From Nitrospirota bacterium (GTDB lineage Bacteria; Nitrospirota; Thermodesulfovibrionia; UBA6902): 61,880 nucleotides of DNA. How positions within the stretch are numbered: the stretch's first letter is position 1; every line of letters starts with the position of its first letter. A model generated the notes under the pieces. That model was given only the letters and a program-made list of their open reading frames with translations, made no database searches and had not been told where the DNA came from. Shown piece by piece: positions 27,975-36,223 of this stretch. Both the position numbers and the translations under genes were made by a program. The stretch lies in NCBI GenBank assembly GCA_016234115.1, contig JACRHD010000014.1, forward strand, positions 1 through 61,880, given 5' to 3'.

Positions 27975-28066
27975 TCTTTGTCAAAGAGGGGACATACCCC
28001 TACCCCCTCTCAATAGAGGGGAAATTCCCCCTTTGTAAAAGGGGGATTAAGGGGGATTTTGTAAAC
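27975..28066. repeat. AAATCCCCC-type inverted repeat, second copy
   Basis: AATTCCCCCTTTGTAAAAG is followed by its complement AGGGGGATT and a further AGGGGGATTTTGT. This belongs to the same family as 7012 and 33222. It lies between the sulfur-carrier gene and the second ThrC-like gene and may break the transcript. Confidence 0.6.
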
Positions 28067-28069
28067 AAA

Positions 28070-29308
28070 TTATTTTGCATTTATCTTCTTAAGCACTTCT
28101 TCAAATGACTTCATGTTCGACTGAATGTGATGAGGCTCGCCTGTATGGCCCACGATCGCTTCCTTTGTCTTAAGACCGTTGCCGGTAATACAGAGCACCG
28201 TCAGGTCGTCCTCTTTTATATGACCGCTCTTTATCAGCTTTATCGCGGAGCCCAGTGTCACACCTCCGGCCGTCTCGGCGAATATCCCCTCGGTTTTAGC
28301 GAGAAGCTTGATCGCGTCAATGATCTCCGGGTCGGAGACGTCCTCTCCGGACCCGCCGCTCTCTCTGACGACATTCGTCGCATAAAAACCGTCGGCGGGG
28401 TTCCCTATGGCAAGGGACTTCGCGATCGTGTCCGGCTTTACCGGTCTTATAACATCGGTCCCTGCTTTTATTGCAGTAACGATGGGCGAGCAGCCGGTCG
28501 CCTGGGCGGAATACACCTTCGTGCGCAAATCTTCTATAAGCCCCAACTGCTTCATCTCCTTGAAGCTTTTCCATATCTTCGTAAGCAACGAGCCGCTCGC
28601 GGACGGAACGACTACGGCATCGGGCGCCTTCCAGCCAAGCTGTTCGATGATCTCGTAGCCCTGTGTCTTTGAGCCCTCGGCATAGAAGGGCCTGATGTTG
28701 ATATTTACAAAGGCCCAGCGGTATTTGTTCGCCACTTCGCTGCACAGCCTGTTGACGTCGTCGTAAGTGCCGTCAACGGCGATAAGATTCGGCTCGTATG
28801 CCAGGGTCGCTACTATCTTGCTGCGTTCAAGGGTAGCGGGAATAAATACAAATCTTTTGAACCCCCCGGCCGCGCCGTGGGCCGACACCGAATGGGCCAG
28901 GTTGCCGGTGGACGCGCATGCCACTGTGTCAAACCCGAATTCCTTCGCCTTTGAAAGCGCGACCGCGACAACCCTGTCCTTGAAAGAAAGCGTCGGATGG
29001 GTCACCGTATCGTCTTTTATATAGAGTTCTTTTACCCCTATGACTTTTGCGAGCTTGTCCGCCCTTACGAGGGGGGTAAACCCTGAATTGAGTCCGCTCG
29101 TGGGCTCACCGTCAATCGGGAGCAGCTCTTTGTAGCGCCATAAATTCGGCGGCCTCGAAAGTATATTTTCCTTTGTTAAAACCTTCCTGATCCCTTCGTA
29201 GTCGTATATGACTTCAAGCGGGCCGAAGCAGAATTCGCAGACATAAATAGGGTCCACCGCGTATTCTCTTCCGCATTCCCTGCATTTGAGTCCTTTGACA
29301 AAACCCAT
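28070..29308 (-). CDS. Threonine-synthase-like PLP enzyme with zinc ribbon
   Basis: 412 residues from ATG 29308 (GAGGAAC upstream); a GTG at 29341 is possible. The N-terminus has a four-Cys zinc ribbon (CRECG ... CEFCFG), as in archaeal-type ThrC and related beta-replacement enzymes. The PLP Lys is in HPTLSFKDRV; ASTGNLAHSVSAHG and VPSASGSLL bind phosphate. Because a conventional thrC lies in the same cluster, this paralogue may use another substrate, for example a phosphohomoserine or phosphoserine plus a protein thiocarboxylate. That is inference. Confidence 0.75.
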   Translation of the reverse strand: MGFVKGLKCRECGREYAVDPIYVCEFCFGPLEVIYDYEGIRKVLTKENILSRPPNLWRYKELLPIDGEPTSGLNSGFTPLVRADKLAKVIGVKELYIKDDTVTHPTLSFKDRVVAVALSKAKEFGFDTVACASTGNLAHSVSAHGAAGGFKRFVFIPATLERSKIVATLAYEPNLIAVDGTYDDVNRLCSEVANKYRWAFVNINIRPFYAEGSKTQGYEIIEQLGWKAPDAVVVPSASGSLLTKIWKSFKEMKQLGLIEDLRTKVYSAQATGCSPIVTAIKAGTDVIRPVKPDTIAKSLAIGNPADGFYATNVVRESGGSGEDVSDPEIIDAIKLLAKTEGIFAETAGGVTLGSAIKLIKSGHIKEDDLTVLCITGNGLKTKEAIVGHTGEPHHIQSNMKSFEEVLKKINAK

Positions 29309-29364
29309 TTTTTCGTTCCTCGTTTCGTTATTTGTTTTCACTTACTAATCAGTTCGTCATGCCC

Positions 29365-29480
29365 GAAGTTTTTTATCGGGCATCCATGGTTCGACAGGCT
29401 CACCATGACAGCCTTGTCACCCTGAGCCTGTCGAAGGGTGGATTCCCGCTTACTGACTGCGGGAATGACAACTGACGAGA
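29365..29480. repeat. Two nested dispersed inverted repeats
   Basis: GGTTCGACAGGCTCACC faces CCTGAGCCTGTCGAAGG, and GGATTCCCGC with GCGGGAATGAC follows. Both are common intergenic palindromes. They fill most of the 29309-29532 spacer. Confidence 0.65.
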
Positions 29481-29532
29481 CTAATTCATGAACGCCCTTA
29501 TAATTGATCTTAATGATTAGGGATTAACATTT

Positions 29533-30333
29533 TTATAAAGAACAAAACTGTTCAGGTATATCAGACAGTTCTTTGATCTTCGGGTCCTTGCCGCACATCG
29601 GGCAATCGGAATTTTTCGGGATCCTGACCTTCCTGAAGTTGACCCCGAGGGCGTCGTATATCAGCAACTCGCCTTTTAAAGGCTTGCCTTTGCCTAAAAT
29701 CAATTTAAGGACTTCGGTGGCCTGGAGCGCGCCGATAACTCCCGGAAGCACGCCCAACACCCCGGCCTCCTGGCACGAGGGAACAAGCCCTGCCGGAGGC
29801 GGTTCCTCAAACAGACACCGGTAACACGGTCCGTCTCCTGGCATTATGGTGGTTATCTGCCCTTCAAAACGGAGGATCGCCCCGCTTACAAGGGGTTTCT
29901 TCAGCATGACGCAGGCGTCATTGATAAGATACCGCGTCGGGAAATTATCGGTCCCGTCCACGATTACGTCATAATCCCTTATGAGGTCAAGGATGTTTTT
30001 GCTGTTGATCCTCTCTTTTACAGCGACGACGTTGACGTCCGGGTTAAGGGCCTCGAAGGTCTGCTTTGCGGAATCGGCCTTGTTTACGCCGAGTGTTTTT
30101 ACGCTGTGCGCGATCTGCCGCTGCAGGTTGCTGAGCTCGACCTCGTCATTGTCCACGAGCGCCAGCGTCCCGATGCCTGCGGCCGCAAGATAATAGCCGA
30201 CCGGACAGCCGAGCCCTCCCGCGCCCACTATGAGGACCCTGGCGGCGGAGATCTTCTTCTGTCCCTTTCCGCCGACTTCGGGAAGTATGATATGCCTGCT
30301 GTATCTCTTTAGTTGTTCCTCTGTGAATTCCAT
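29533..30333 (-). CDS. MoeB/ThiF-type adenylyltransferase
   Basis: A 266-residue E1-like enzyme that adenylates the C-terminus of a MoaD/ThiS-type carrier. The nucleotide motif is VGAGGLGCPVGYYLAAAG; DNDEVELSNLQRQ and DGTDNFPTRYLIND follow. Zinc is bound by CYRC and CPMC; PSCQEAGVLGVLPG holds the family's reactive-loop Cys. The start at 30333 overlaps the tusA-like stop by one base (TGATG). With the carrier gene it can form a complete activation step. Confidence 0.9.
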   Translation of the reverse strand: MEFTEEQLKRYSRHIILPEVGGKGQKKISAARVLIVGAGGLGCPVGYYLAAAGIGTLALVDNDEVELSNLQRQIAHSVKTLGVNKADSAKQTFEALNPDVNVVAVKERINSKNILDLIRDYDVIVDGTDNFPTRYLINDACVMLKKPLVSGAILRFEGQITTIMPGDGPCYRCLFEEPPPAGLVPSCQEAGVLGVLPGVIGALQATEVLKLILGKGKPLKGELLIYDALGVNFRKVRIPKNSDCPMCGKDPKIKELSDIPEQFCSL

Positions 30334-30581
30334 CAGTCTTCTACCTCTTTTCTGACACGGACAATCCATTCTTTCGGATTTATCTTGTCTACGGTTATGA
30401 CCGAGTGCCCGTAATTATGCATCGCCTTCGGGATACTGTTAGCGGCTTCAGGATAGTCCAGTATGATTTCGAGGATTTGCCCCACCCCGATGTTTTCCAG
30501 GGCAAGTTTTGATTTTACCAGAGTATAAGGGCAAACTTCACCCCTTATGTCCAGATATTTGTCGACCTTTATATCTTCCAT
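30333..30581 (-). CDS. TusA-family sulfurtransferase
   Basis: An 82-residue TusA/SirA fold protein. The conserved Cys is in LDIRGEVCPYTLVKSK; the usual CPxP motif reads CPYT here. TusA proteins pass persulfide sulfur between partners. Located between hom and the moeB-like gene with touching or overlapping ends, it probably delivers sulfur to the activated carrier encoded downstream. Confidence 0.88.
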   Translation of the reverse strand: MEDIKVDKYLDIRGEVCPYTLVKSKLALENIGVGQILEIILDYPEAANSIPKAMHNYGHSVITVDKINPKEWIVRVRKEVED

Positions 30582-30582
30582 C

Positions 30583-31890
30583 CTAATCCTCTCCCCCTTC
30601 GACCCTCAAATAAACGGTTTTTCCGGATACTACCGAGAGCCTGTCGATCTCCTTCAATGCCTGCGCCATGTCCTTTTCCCTCGCCTCATGCGTCATCATT
30701 ACGAGGGGGACCGCTTTTTCTATCTTTCTTCCCTTCTGGATCATGGACTTAATGCTTATATCACGGCCCCCTAATATGCCCGATATCCTGGACAGGACGC
30801 CCGGCTTGTCCAGCGCTGAGAAGCGCAAGTAATAACAGGTCCGTATGTCTTCCATCTTTTTGATCTTCAGATCAGGGTTTTCAGGTATATTCACGCCCGT
30901 TATACTGCCGGCGGAGGTTTTTATGCTTCTGGCTATATCGGCTATATCGCTGACAACGGCGCTGCCGGTCGGCATCTCTCCGGCGCCTTTGCCGTAATAA
31001 AGATGCGGGCCTATTGAGTCGCCTTCAATATATATTGCGTTAAACACACCATTGACGCTCGCGATGAGGTGGTCCTTCGGCAGCATTGTAGGATGCACTC
31101 TCATCTCGATGTTGTTCCCGTCCTGTTTGGCAATAGCCAGCAATTTTATCCTGTAACCGAACTCCGAGGCAAACTGTATGTCAAGGGGCGTTATCTTTGT
31201 TATGCCTTCAGTGTAAATCTTTTTAAAAGAAAACGGTATGCCGAAGGAAAGCGACGCCAGGATAGTCAGCTTGTGGGCCGAATCGATCCCCTCAATGTCA
31301 AAGGTCGGGTCGGCTTCAGCATATCCGAGGGCCTGAGCCTCTTTGAGGGTCGCGCTGAAATCAACGCCCTCTTCGGTCATTTTGGTCAGAATGTAATTTG
31401 ACGTGCCGTTGATGATTCCGGAAATGCTCCGGATGTTGTTGCCGATGAGGGACTCCCTGACGACCTTTATAATAGGTATGCTTCCCGCAACCGACGCCTC
31501 AAACCCGACATCCACTCCGTTCTTTCTCGCCGCCTTGAATATATCGCGTCCTTCAGTTGCAAGCAGCGCCTTGTTCGCGGTCACTACGTGCTTTCCGTTT
31601 CCGATGGCCTCAAGGATAAATTCCTTCGCGGGATGAATGCCGCCCATTAACTCCACGACAATATCGATCTCCGGGTCATGAAGCAGCGCCTTCGCGTCAT
31701 TGATCAAGACCCCGGCAGGGAGTTTAACGCCCCGGTCGCGCTTTGTGTCGAGGTCGGCAATTCTTCTGAGCACGACAGGAAACCCAAGTTTACGCTCAAG
31801 GTCCTTCTGTTTTCGCAAAAGGATCTTTGCGGTCCCCGCGCCTACGGTCCCATATCCGACGATGCCGACATTTACACCTTGTTTCTTCAA
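30583..31890 (-). CDS. hom: Homoserine dehydrogenase
   Basis: A 435-residue enzyme reducing aspartate semialdehyde to homoserine. The NAD(P) motif is VGIVGYGTVGAGT; later AYAEADPTFDIEGIDSAHK holds the catalytic Asp and Lys. A C-terminal ACT domain (LRFSALDKPGVLSRISGILG) suggests feedback control by threonine. The best start is TTG at 31890, which has GGAGAG five bases upstream; longer frames to 31962 lack support. It is the first gene of the sulfur/threonine cluster. Confidence 0.92.
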   Translation of the reverse strand: MKKQGVNVGIVGYGTVGAGTAKILLRKQKDLERKLGFPVVLRRIADLDTKRDRGVKLPAGVLINDAKALLHDPEIDIVVELMGGIHPAKEFILEAIGNGKHVVTANKALLATEGRDIFKAARKNGVDVGFEASVAGSIPIIKVVRESLIGNNIRSISGIINGTSNYILTKMTEEGVDFSATLKEAQALGYAEADPTFDIEGIDSAHKLTILASLSFGIPFSFKKIYTEGITKITPLDIQFASEFGYRIKLLAIAKQDGNNIEMRVHPTMLPKDHLIASVNGVFNAIYIEGDSIGPHLYYGKGAGEMPTGSAVVSDIADIARSIKTSAGSITGVNIPENPDLKIKKMEDIRTCYYLRFSALDKPGVLSRISGILGGRDISIKSMIQKGRKIEKAVPLVMMTHEAREKDMAQALKEIDRLSVVSGKTVYLRVEGGED

Positions 31891-31955
31891 TATCTCTCCA
31901 TGAAAAATTACTAAAGTTTTTTCCGAAAAAATATTATGCGTTAAATAGTTAGAAT

Positions 31956-31984
31956 TATTCAAGAGTTAAAAATTATAATGTCAA
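31956..31984 (-). promoter_or_regulatory. Possible promoter of hom
   Basis: On the minus strand TTGACA (31984-31979) is followed after 17 bases by TGAATA, or after 19 by AATAAT. About 65 bases remain to the TTG start. An 11-codon frame with a strong GGAGGTG site lies just upstream (32045-32010) but has no regulatory residue pattern. Confidence 0.35.
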
Positions 31985-32246
31985 ATAAATTCAGAAAATT
32001 CACGGGATTTCACCTGTTTTTTTCAGCCGTTTCATGACCTTCCATAGTGAGCACCTCCCCGCTGATTTTGAAAAGAAGGATTTTATGTATTGTCCGGGGC
32101 GTCTGAAAATATTTACATGCAATTCCGCGCGACCAAGTCATATCTCCTTGATTTTAATAGTTTATTGCTGACGGCCTTGAAGTAAATCGGAAACAATTAC
32201 ATTTCAGGCTAAATATATTATTATCGAATGCCGTAAAATCAAGTAG

Positions 32247-32262
32247 GGGCATATAGTTTGCT
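32247..32262 (+). promoter_or_regulatory. Sigma-54-type promoter of PEP-CTERM gene
   Basis: GGGCATATAGTTTGCT matches the -24/-12 consensus TGGCAYRNNNNTTGCW at all defined positions except the first base. The start codon is 23 bases downstream. PEP-CTERM genes in other bacteria are often controlled by sigma-54 with the PrsK/PrsR pair. The leader would be short (about 12 bases). Confidence 0.6.
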
Positions 32263-32284
32263 ACATTTATTACAGGAGATTTAT

Positions 32285-32914
32285 ATGAATAAATTATCGA
32301 AACTATCTATGTTCTTCTTCGCGGTCATGTTGCTTTGTCCAGCAATGCCGTGGTCTATTCCGACCGATGGAGGGCCGCATCTCTGGCTCAGCACTGATCC
32401 TGCAAATTTCGACGAGGGCGGCGCGGGATACATTGGGCCTAATGCTGATACGTGGACAACTGACAGTTATATAACTACGAACCATCCATCTGTCCTGTAT
32501 ATTTACAATGCTGACAATAGAGATGCGGCAACGGATATCCGGCTTTTACTCACAGTTCACAATGGAGAAAGCGGCACGATAACTGTCGAGGGAACCGATT
32601 ACACGTCATTTACCGGGACTTCCCTTCCTTCTCAATACGGCGGCGGAAATCACGGGATTTATGATCCCCACGACGGAAGGTTTGCGATCGCTGACCTGGG
32701 TTTTGACCTCGATTCGGAGGAATTCAACAAGGCAGCCATATCCTTTGAGGGATTTTCAGAAGTACATTTTGACGTATTTTCTTCCAACAATTTCTGGAAT
32801 CCGCCTTCACATGACGCTACAGGGACACATGTTCCGGAACCCGGAACCATACTTCTCATGGGGACAGGTCTTTTAGGCCTTGTCCTTTACGGGAGGAAGA
32901 GATTTAAGAAGTAG
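32285..32914 (+). CDS. PEP-CTERM sorting-domain protein
   Basis: 209 residues with a signal peptide (FFFAVMLLCPAMPWS) and a C-terminal PEP-CTERM tripartite signal: VPEPGT, a hydrophobic helix (ILLMGTGLLGLVLYG) and a basic end (RKRFKK). Such proteins are cleaved by exosortase and released or anchored in the exopolysaccharide matrix. The middle (HLWLSTDPANFDEGGAGYIG) resembles choice-of-anchor-type domains. No exosortase is in the window. The start at 32285 is set by AGGAG upstream. Confidence 0.88.
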   Translation: MNKLSKLSMFFFAVMLLCPAMPWSIPTDGGPHLWLSTDPANFDEGGAGYIGPNADTWTTDSYITTNHPSVLYIYNADNRDAATDIRLLLTVHNGESGTITVEGTDYTSFTGTSLPSQYGGGNHGIYDPHDGRFAIADLGFDLDSEEFNKAAISFEGFSEVHFDVFSSNNFWNPPSHDATGTHVPEPGTILLMGTGLLGLVLYGRKRFKK

Positions 32915-32973
32915 TCCATATCTCCCGATATTGCCGATTAATAAGGGAAGCTCCCGCGATCTTCTTTTTTGCA

Positions 32974-33195
32974 TTAATCGCCGCCTTCATATTTATCTTC
33001 TTTCTCAAATTCCTGTAATATCTTTTTTACCTCACCGTCGGTCGCCTTCAGCTTCGCCTTGCAAAGCCTGATAAGATGGGCCGCCCTCTTTACTTTTTCA
33101 GTCAGCACATCGACGTCTACGGTTTCGCCCTCTATTTCTTCGACAATAGCTTCTATCTCTTCAAGCGCCTCTTTGTATGCGGGGGAATCATTCAT
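32974..33195 (-). CDS. xseB: Exodeoxyribonuclease VII small subunit
   Basis: 73 residues; YKEALEEIEAIVEEIEGETVDVDVLTEKVKRA is typical XseB. The start at 33195 has an ideal AAAGGAGG. It lies 136 bp downstream of xseA, with a repeat between. Exo VII degrades single-stranded DNA to oligonucleotides. Confidence 0.9.
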   Translation of the reverse strand: MNDSPAYKEALEEIEAIVEEIEGETVDVDVLTEKVKRAAHLIRLCKAKLKATDGEVKKILQEFEKEDKYEGGD

Positions 33196-33221
33196 TATTT
33201 CGCCTCCTTTACAATGGCCCT

Positions 33222-33325
33222 CAGCAGGGTTATTCCCCCTTTGACAAAGGGGGAGAAAGGGGGATTTTTCAAACAAGAGCATTAATCAAAAAATCTCCCC
33301 CGGCCCCTCTTTCCAAAAAGGGGTT
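33222..33325. repeat. AAATCCCCC-type inverted repeat between xseA and xseB
   Basis: ATTCCCCCTTTGACAAAGGGGGA is followed by AGGGGGATTTTTCAAAC and AAATCTCCCCC. It is the third copy of the family seen at 7012 and 27975. Confidence 0.6.
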
Positions 33326-33331
33326 GCATGC

Positions 33332-34591
33332 CTATCCTCGCAACTGAGTGCTTATAATCTTTCCTGTTTTTTTCCTCCCAACTATACTCGTCATTTCTCC
33401 TTTATGCAATATAGTCCTTACACTGTCTCCTTCTTCAACGTCGGAGGCCGACTTAAGCGGCTTCCCGTTTTTATAGGTAATGCTGTAACCTCTCCCCAAA
33501 ACATTGACCGGGTCCAGGTGCCTGACGGTGCCTTCCATTGCCTTAAGTTTTTCATGTTCGGTTTTTATAAATTTCAAAGAGTATTTCAGCCCTCTCAGAA
33601 GGACGTTCAGTTTATGCCCGTTATCTATCAGGTCCTTCCTGACATAGTTCTCCAGGCTTTTTGACAGGGATGCGATCTTTTCATTCGCGTCCGAGGTCAG
33701 CCGGTATACGCCGTGTATTAAATTGTATCTCAAAGTATTTATCCGGTCCTCGAAATCCTTCACCCTTGTGATGATAAGGTCGGCCACCGCCGTCGGCGTC
33801 TTGGCCCTCATGCAGGAGACTTCATCGACTACGGTAATGTCCCTTTCATGCCCTATGCCTGAAATGACGGGAACAGGCATGGAAGCTATCGCCTTTGCGA
33901 TTTCATAACTGTCGAAGCACTGTAAATCCATCTGCCCTCCCCCGCCCCTGACAATTACAAGGACATCCAGGAATGACGCTTCGCTGAAACTTTGCTGAAG
34001 GGCGTTTACTACGGAGGCCTCGGCCCTGTCCCCCTGCATTACGGCTTCGTATAATTTGCAGGTGAACCGGTAGCCATATGGATTATGCGTCAGGTGGTTC
34101 ATCAGGTCTTCATACCCGGCGGCCGTTGCTGAAGAGATAATGCCGATCCTCTGGGGGACCAATGGAAATTCGATTTCCCTGTTCCGGTCTTTCAGTCCCT
34201 CCCTGACAAGCCTCTCCAGTATCTCTTTCCTTTTGACGGCAAGCTCGCCGATTGTGTATGAAGGGTCGATGCCGAGAATATTCAGCTTCAGGCCGTAACG
34301 CTCGTGGAAACTCACCTCCGCCTCTAAGAGGACCTTTATTCCCTTGCCGAGCTCGATCCCCGTCGCCTTCATGAACTGCCTGGAGATGCTTTTAAAATTA
34401 CCGGCCCATATGACCGCCTTTATCTCGGCGCGGACGGTCTCCCTGTCCTTGTCGACAAGAGTAAGGTAGCAGTGGTTTTTGACATCGTACGAAGCTATCT
34501 CCGCAGTAACGAGAAAGGTCCTGGGAAAGGCCTCTTCGATTGCCGACCTGATCGTCAGGTTAAGTTCGTATAGAGATAAAATTTGCGGCAT
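33332..34591 (-). CDS. xseA: Exodeoxyribonuclease VII large subunit
   Basis: A 419-residue catalytic subunit. An N-terminal OB-fold (residues 1-100) is followed by the nuclease domain with IGIISSATAAGYEDLM, VIVRGGGGQMDLQCFDS and PVISGIGHERDITVVDEV. A coiled-coil region and LGRGYSITYKNGKPL follow near the end. Length and motifs are normal. It shares strand and probably transcript with xseB. Confidence 0.93.
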   Translation of the reverse strand: MPQILSLYELNLTIRSAIEEAFPRTFLVTAEIASYDVKNHCYLTLVDKDRETVRAEIKAVIWAGNFKSISRQFMKATGIELGKGIKVLLEAEVSFHERYGLKLNILGIDPSYTIGELAVKRKEILERLVREGLKDRNREIEFPLVPQRIGIISSATAAGYEDLMNHLTHNPYGYRFTCKLYEAVMQGDRAEASVVNALQQSFSEASFLDVLVIVRGGGGQMDLQCFDSYEIAKAIASMPVPVISGIGHERDITVVDEVSCMRAKTPTAVADLIITRVKDFEDRINTLRYNLIHGVYRLTSDANEKIASLSKSLENYVRKDLIDNGHKLNVLLRGLKYSLKFIKTEHEKLKAMEGTVRHLDPVNVLGRGYSITYKNGKPLKSASDVEEGDSVRTILHKGEMTSIVGRKKTGKIISTQLRG

Positions 34592-34738
34592 GCCGGCTGT
34601 TTTTCCTGCTGAATTATTTTTCAGATTAGATTATCATATTCAGCGGGAATCTGAAACACGATCATATAAAAACATTCAGCCGCGGATGAACGCAGATATC
34701 CACGGATCAAACAAAATCCAATAATGAAAGGGAGACCC

Positions 34739-35737
34739 ATGAAGACGACAAAATTTCTATTCTTAACACTGTCCTTATTTCTGATTTTCAATGTCTGCGC
34801 GTATGCCGGAGCAAAACGCTTATATGTTACCAATGCGGGCAATAACACAGTTTCCATTATCGACACCTCAACCAATAAAATTGTAAATACAATAAGGGTC
34901 GGGGTGTGGCCCGCCCAAATAAACATTGACCCCATCGGCAAGAAAGCGTATGTTGCCAATACAAACGATGCCGACAGCACGATCTCGGTCATTGATCTCG
35001 ACAGCAATTCGGTCGTCGCATCTGTAAAAGTCGGCCCCGGCCCTATGGTCATGGTCCCTGATCCGGGTACCGGCATAGGATACGCCGCCGACACAGAGCA
35101 TATCGTCAACGGTAAAAACGTAAACAAGACCCTCTCAGTGATCGACCTGAAGACGAACAAGGTGACCGGCAAGATCGAGGTCGGAGTAGGTCCGTTCGAC
35201 CTGATGATTTTCGATAAAAAGATATATACAAGCGACACCGGAGACTGGACTGTTTCGGTTGTAAGTACGGAAACCCACAAAGTGATAAGCTCGATCAAGG
35301 TGGCGGACACACCGCTGGGTATTGCTGTTCATCCTGATAAGAAGAAAGTCTATGTGGCTATTCACGGCAAGGGAATGGTTTCCGTGATAGACGCCGCGGC
35401 AAACAAGGAAATCGGCACTATAAAGGTAGGCAAAGCCGCCTGGTACGTCGCGGTCGATCCAACAAAAAACAGGGCCTACGTGACAAGCAGGGAAGACAAC
35501 AAGGTATCGGTAATCGATACCAATACCGATAAAGTGATCGCCACTATCGACACAGGCAAAGAGCCTGTCGGCGTGGCCGTCGATCCTGTGAGCAACAGGC
35601 TGTACGTGGCAAACCACGGAGACGTGACCCTTGCGGTTGTGGATACCACGAACAATAAAGTCATAGAAAAAATCAAACTCACACCGTCGACCGAGAGCAC
35701 ATATTCGGGGTCACCGTGGGGGGTCGCGCTTTATTAG
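34739..35737 (+). CDS. Exported YVTN-family beta-propeller protein
   Basis: 332 residues with a signal peptide (FLFLTLSLFLIFNVCAYAG) and about seven repeats of the form RLYVTNAGNNTVSIIDTSTNK..., ending in a GSPWGVALY closure. It is a periplasmic or secreted seven-bladed propeller with no known reaction; such proteins bind ligands or accompany surface polymers. ATG 34739 with GGGAG upstream is preferred to 34724. A strong terminator follows. Confidence 0.85.
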   Translation: MKTTKFLFLTLSLFLIFNVCAYAGAKRLYVTNAGNNTVSIIDTSTNKIVNTIRVGVWPAQINIDPIGKKAYVANTNDADSTISVIDLDSNSVVASVKVGPGPMVMVPDPGTGIGYAADTEHIVNGKNVNKTLSVIDLKTNKVTGKIEVGVGPFDLMIFDKKIYTSDTGDWTVSVVSTETHKVISSIKVADTPLGIAVHPDKKKVYVAIHGKGMVSVIDAAANKEIGTIKVGKAAWYVAVDPTKNRAYVTSREDNKVSVIDTNTDKVIATIDTGKEPVGVAVDPVSNRLYVANHGDVTLAVVDTTNNKVIEKIKLTPSTESTYSGSPWGVALY

Positions 35738-35760
35738 GACTCAGGAAAATCAGTAAACCA

Positions 35761-35799
35761 AAAGTCGCCGGATGAGGCTTCCTCTCATCCGGCGACTTT
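35761..35799. terminator. Bidirectional intrinsic terminator
   Basis: A perfect 16-bp stem (AAAGTCGCCGGATGAG) with a seven-base loop and T runs on both strands. It serves the propeller gene from the left and the sugar-dehydrogenase remnant from the right. Confidence 0.9.
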
Positions 35800-35806
35800 T
35801 GTATTA

Positions 35807-36096
35807 TCATCTCGGCAGGATGCGGTAAATATGATCGTCCCGTTCCCGCCGGCTACCCCTGCCGTCCGTGTTGTTTGTCAGAAAATAGAGCGCACCGTCC
35901 GGACCTTCGACCACATCCCTGATCCTTCCGTACCTGCTGTTTTCTTTCTTATCCGTAAACCATCTTTCAATCCCGAGGACCCGATATTTATTATCTCCAT
36001 GCGTCAGCCTGATCCTGATAAGCGATTCGCTTCGAAGCGAGGCGACAAAGAGGTCCCCCTGCCCGCCCCCCGCGCTACCGACCCCAGCGCTATAGT
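35807..36096 (-). pseudogene. 3' remnant of PQQ-dependent sugar dehydrogenase
   Basis: On the minus strand the sequence reads GDLFVASLRSESLIRIRL, then ERWFTDKKENSRYGRIRDVV, EGPDGALYFLTNNTDG and DDHIYRILPR before a stop at 35807. This is the C-terminal end of soluble glucose/aldose sugar dehydrogenases of the YliI/Asd type. Family similarity stops near 36096, just before the restriction-modification genes, and no start or N-terminal part exists. Inference: insertion of the R-M island removed the first three-quarters of the gene. Confidence 0.75.
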
Positions 36097-36223
36097 TTTT
36101 GGTGACATGAATCTGTCAAACACACACGACTCCAAGAAGTCTAAAGTACTATTTCTTGTTTTTAATAGGCACAACGTATTATCATTAATAAATTTTTTGA
36201 CGATATGGGGACCGGGTTGGCCG

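Noticed and set aside
32010-32045. 11-codon leader peptide upstream of hom
   Set aside because: It has a strong GGAGGTG site but no run of Met, Thr or other regulatory codons and no attenuator pair; it also lies upstream of the likely hom promoter.
35831-36223. N-terminal extension of the PaeR7I-type endonuclease
   Set aside because: This part is the antisense of the sugar-dehydrogenase remnant, and the nuclease family begins near 36224.
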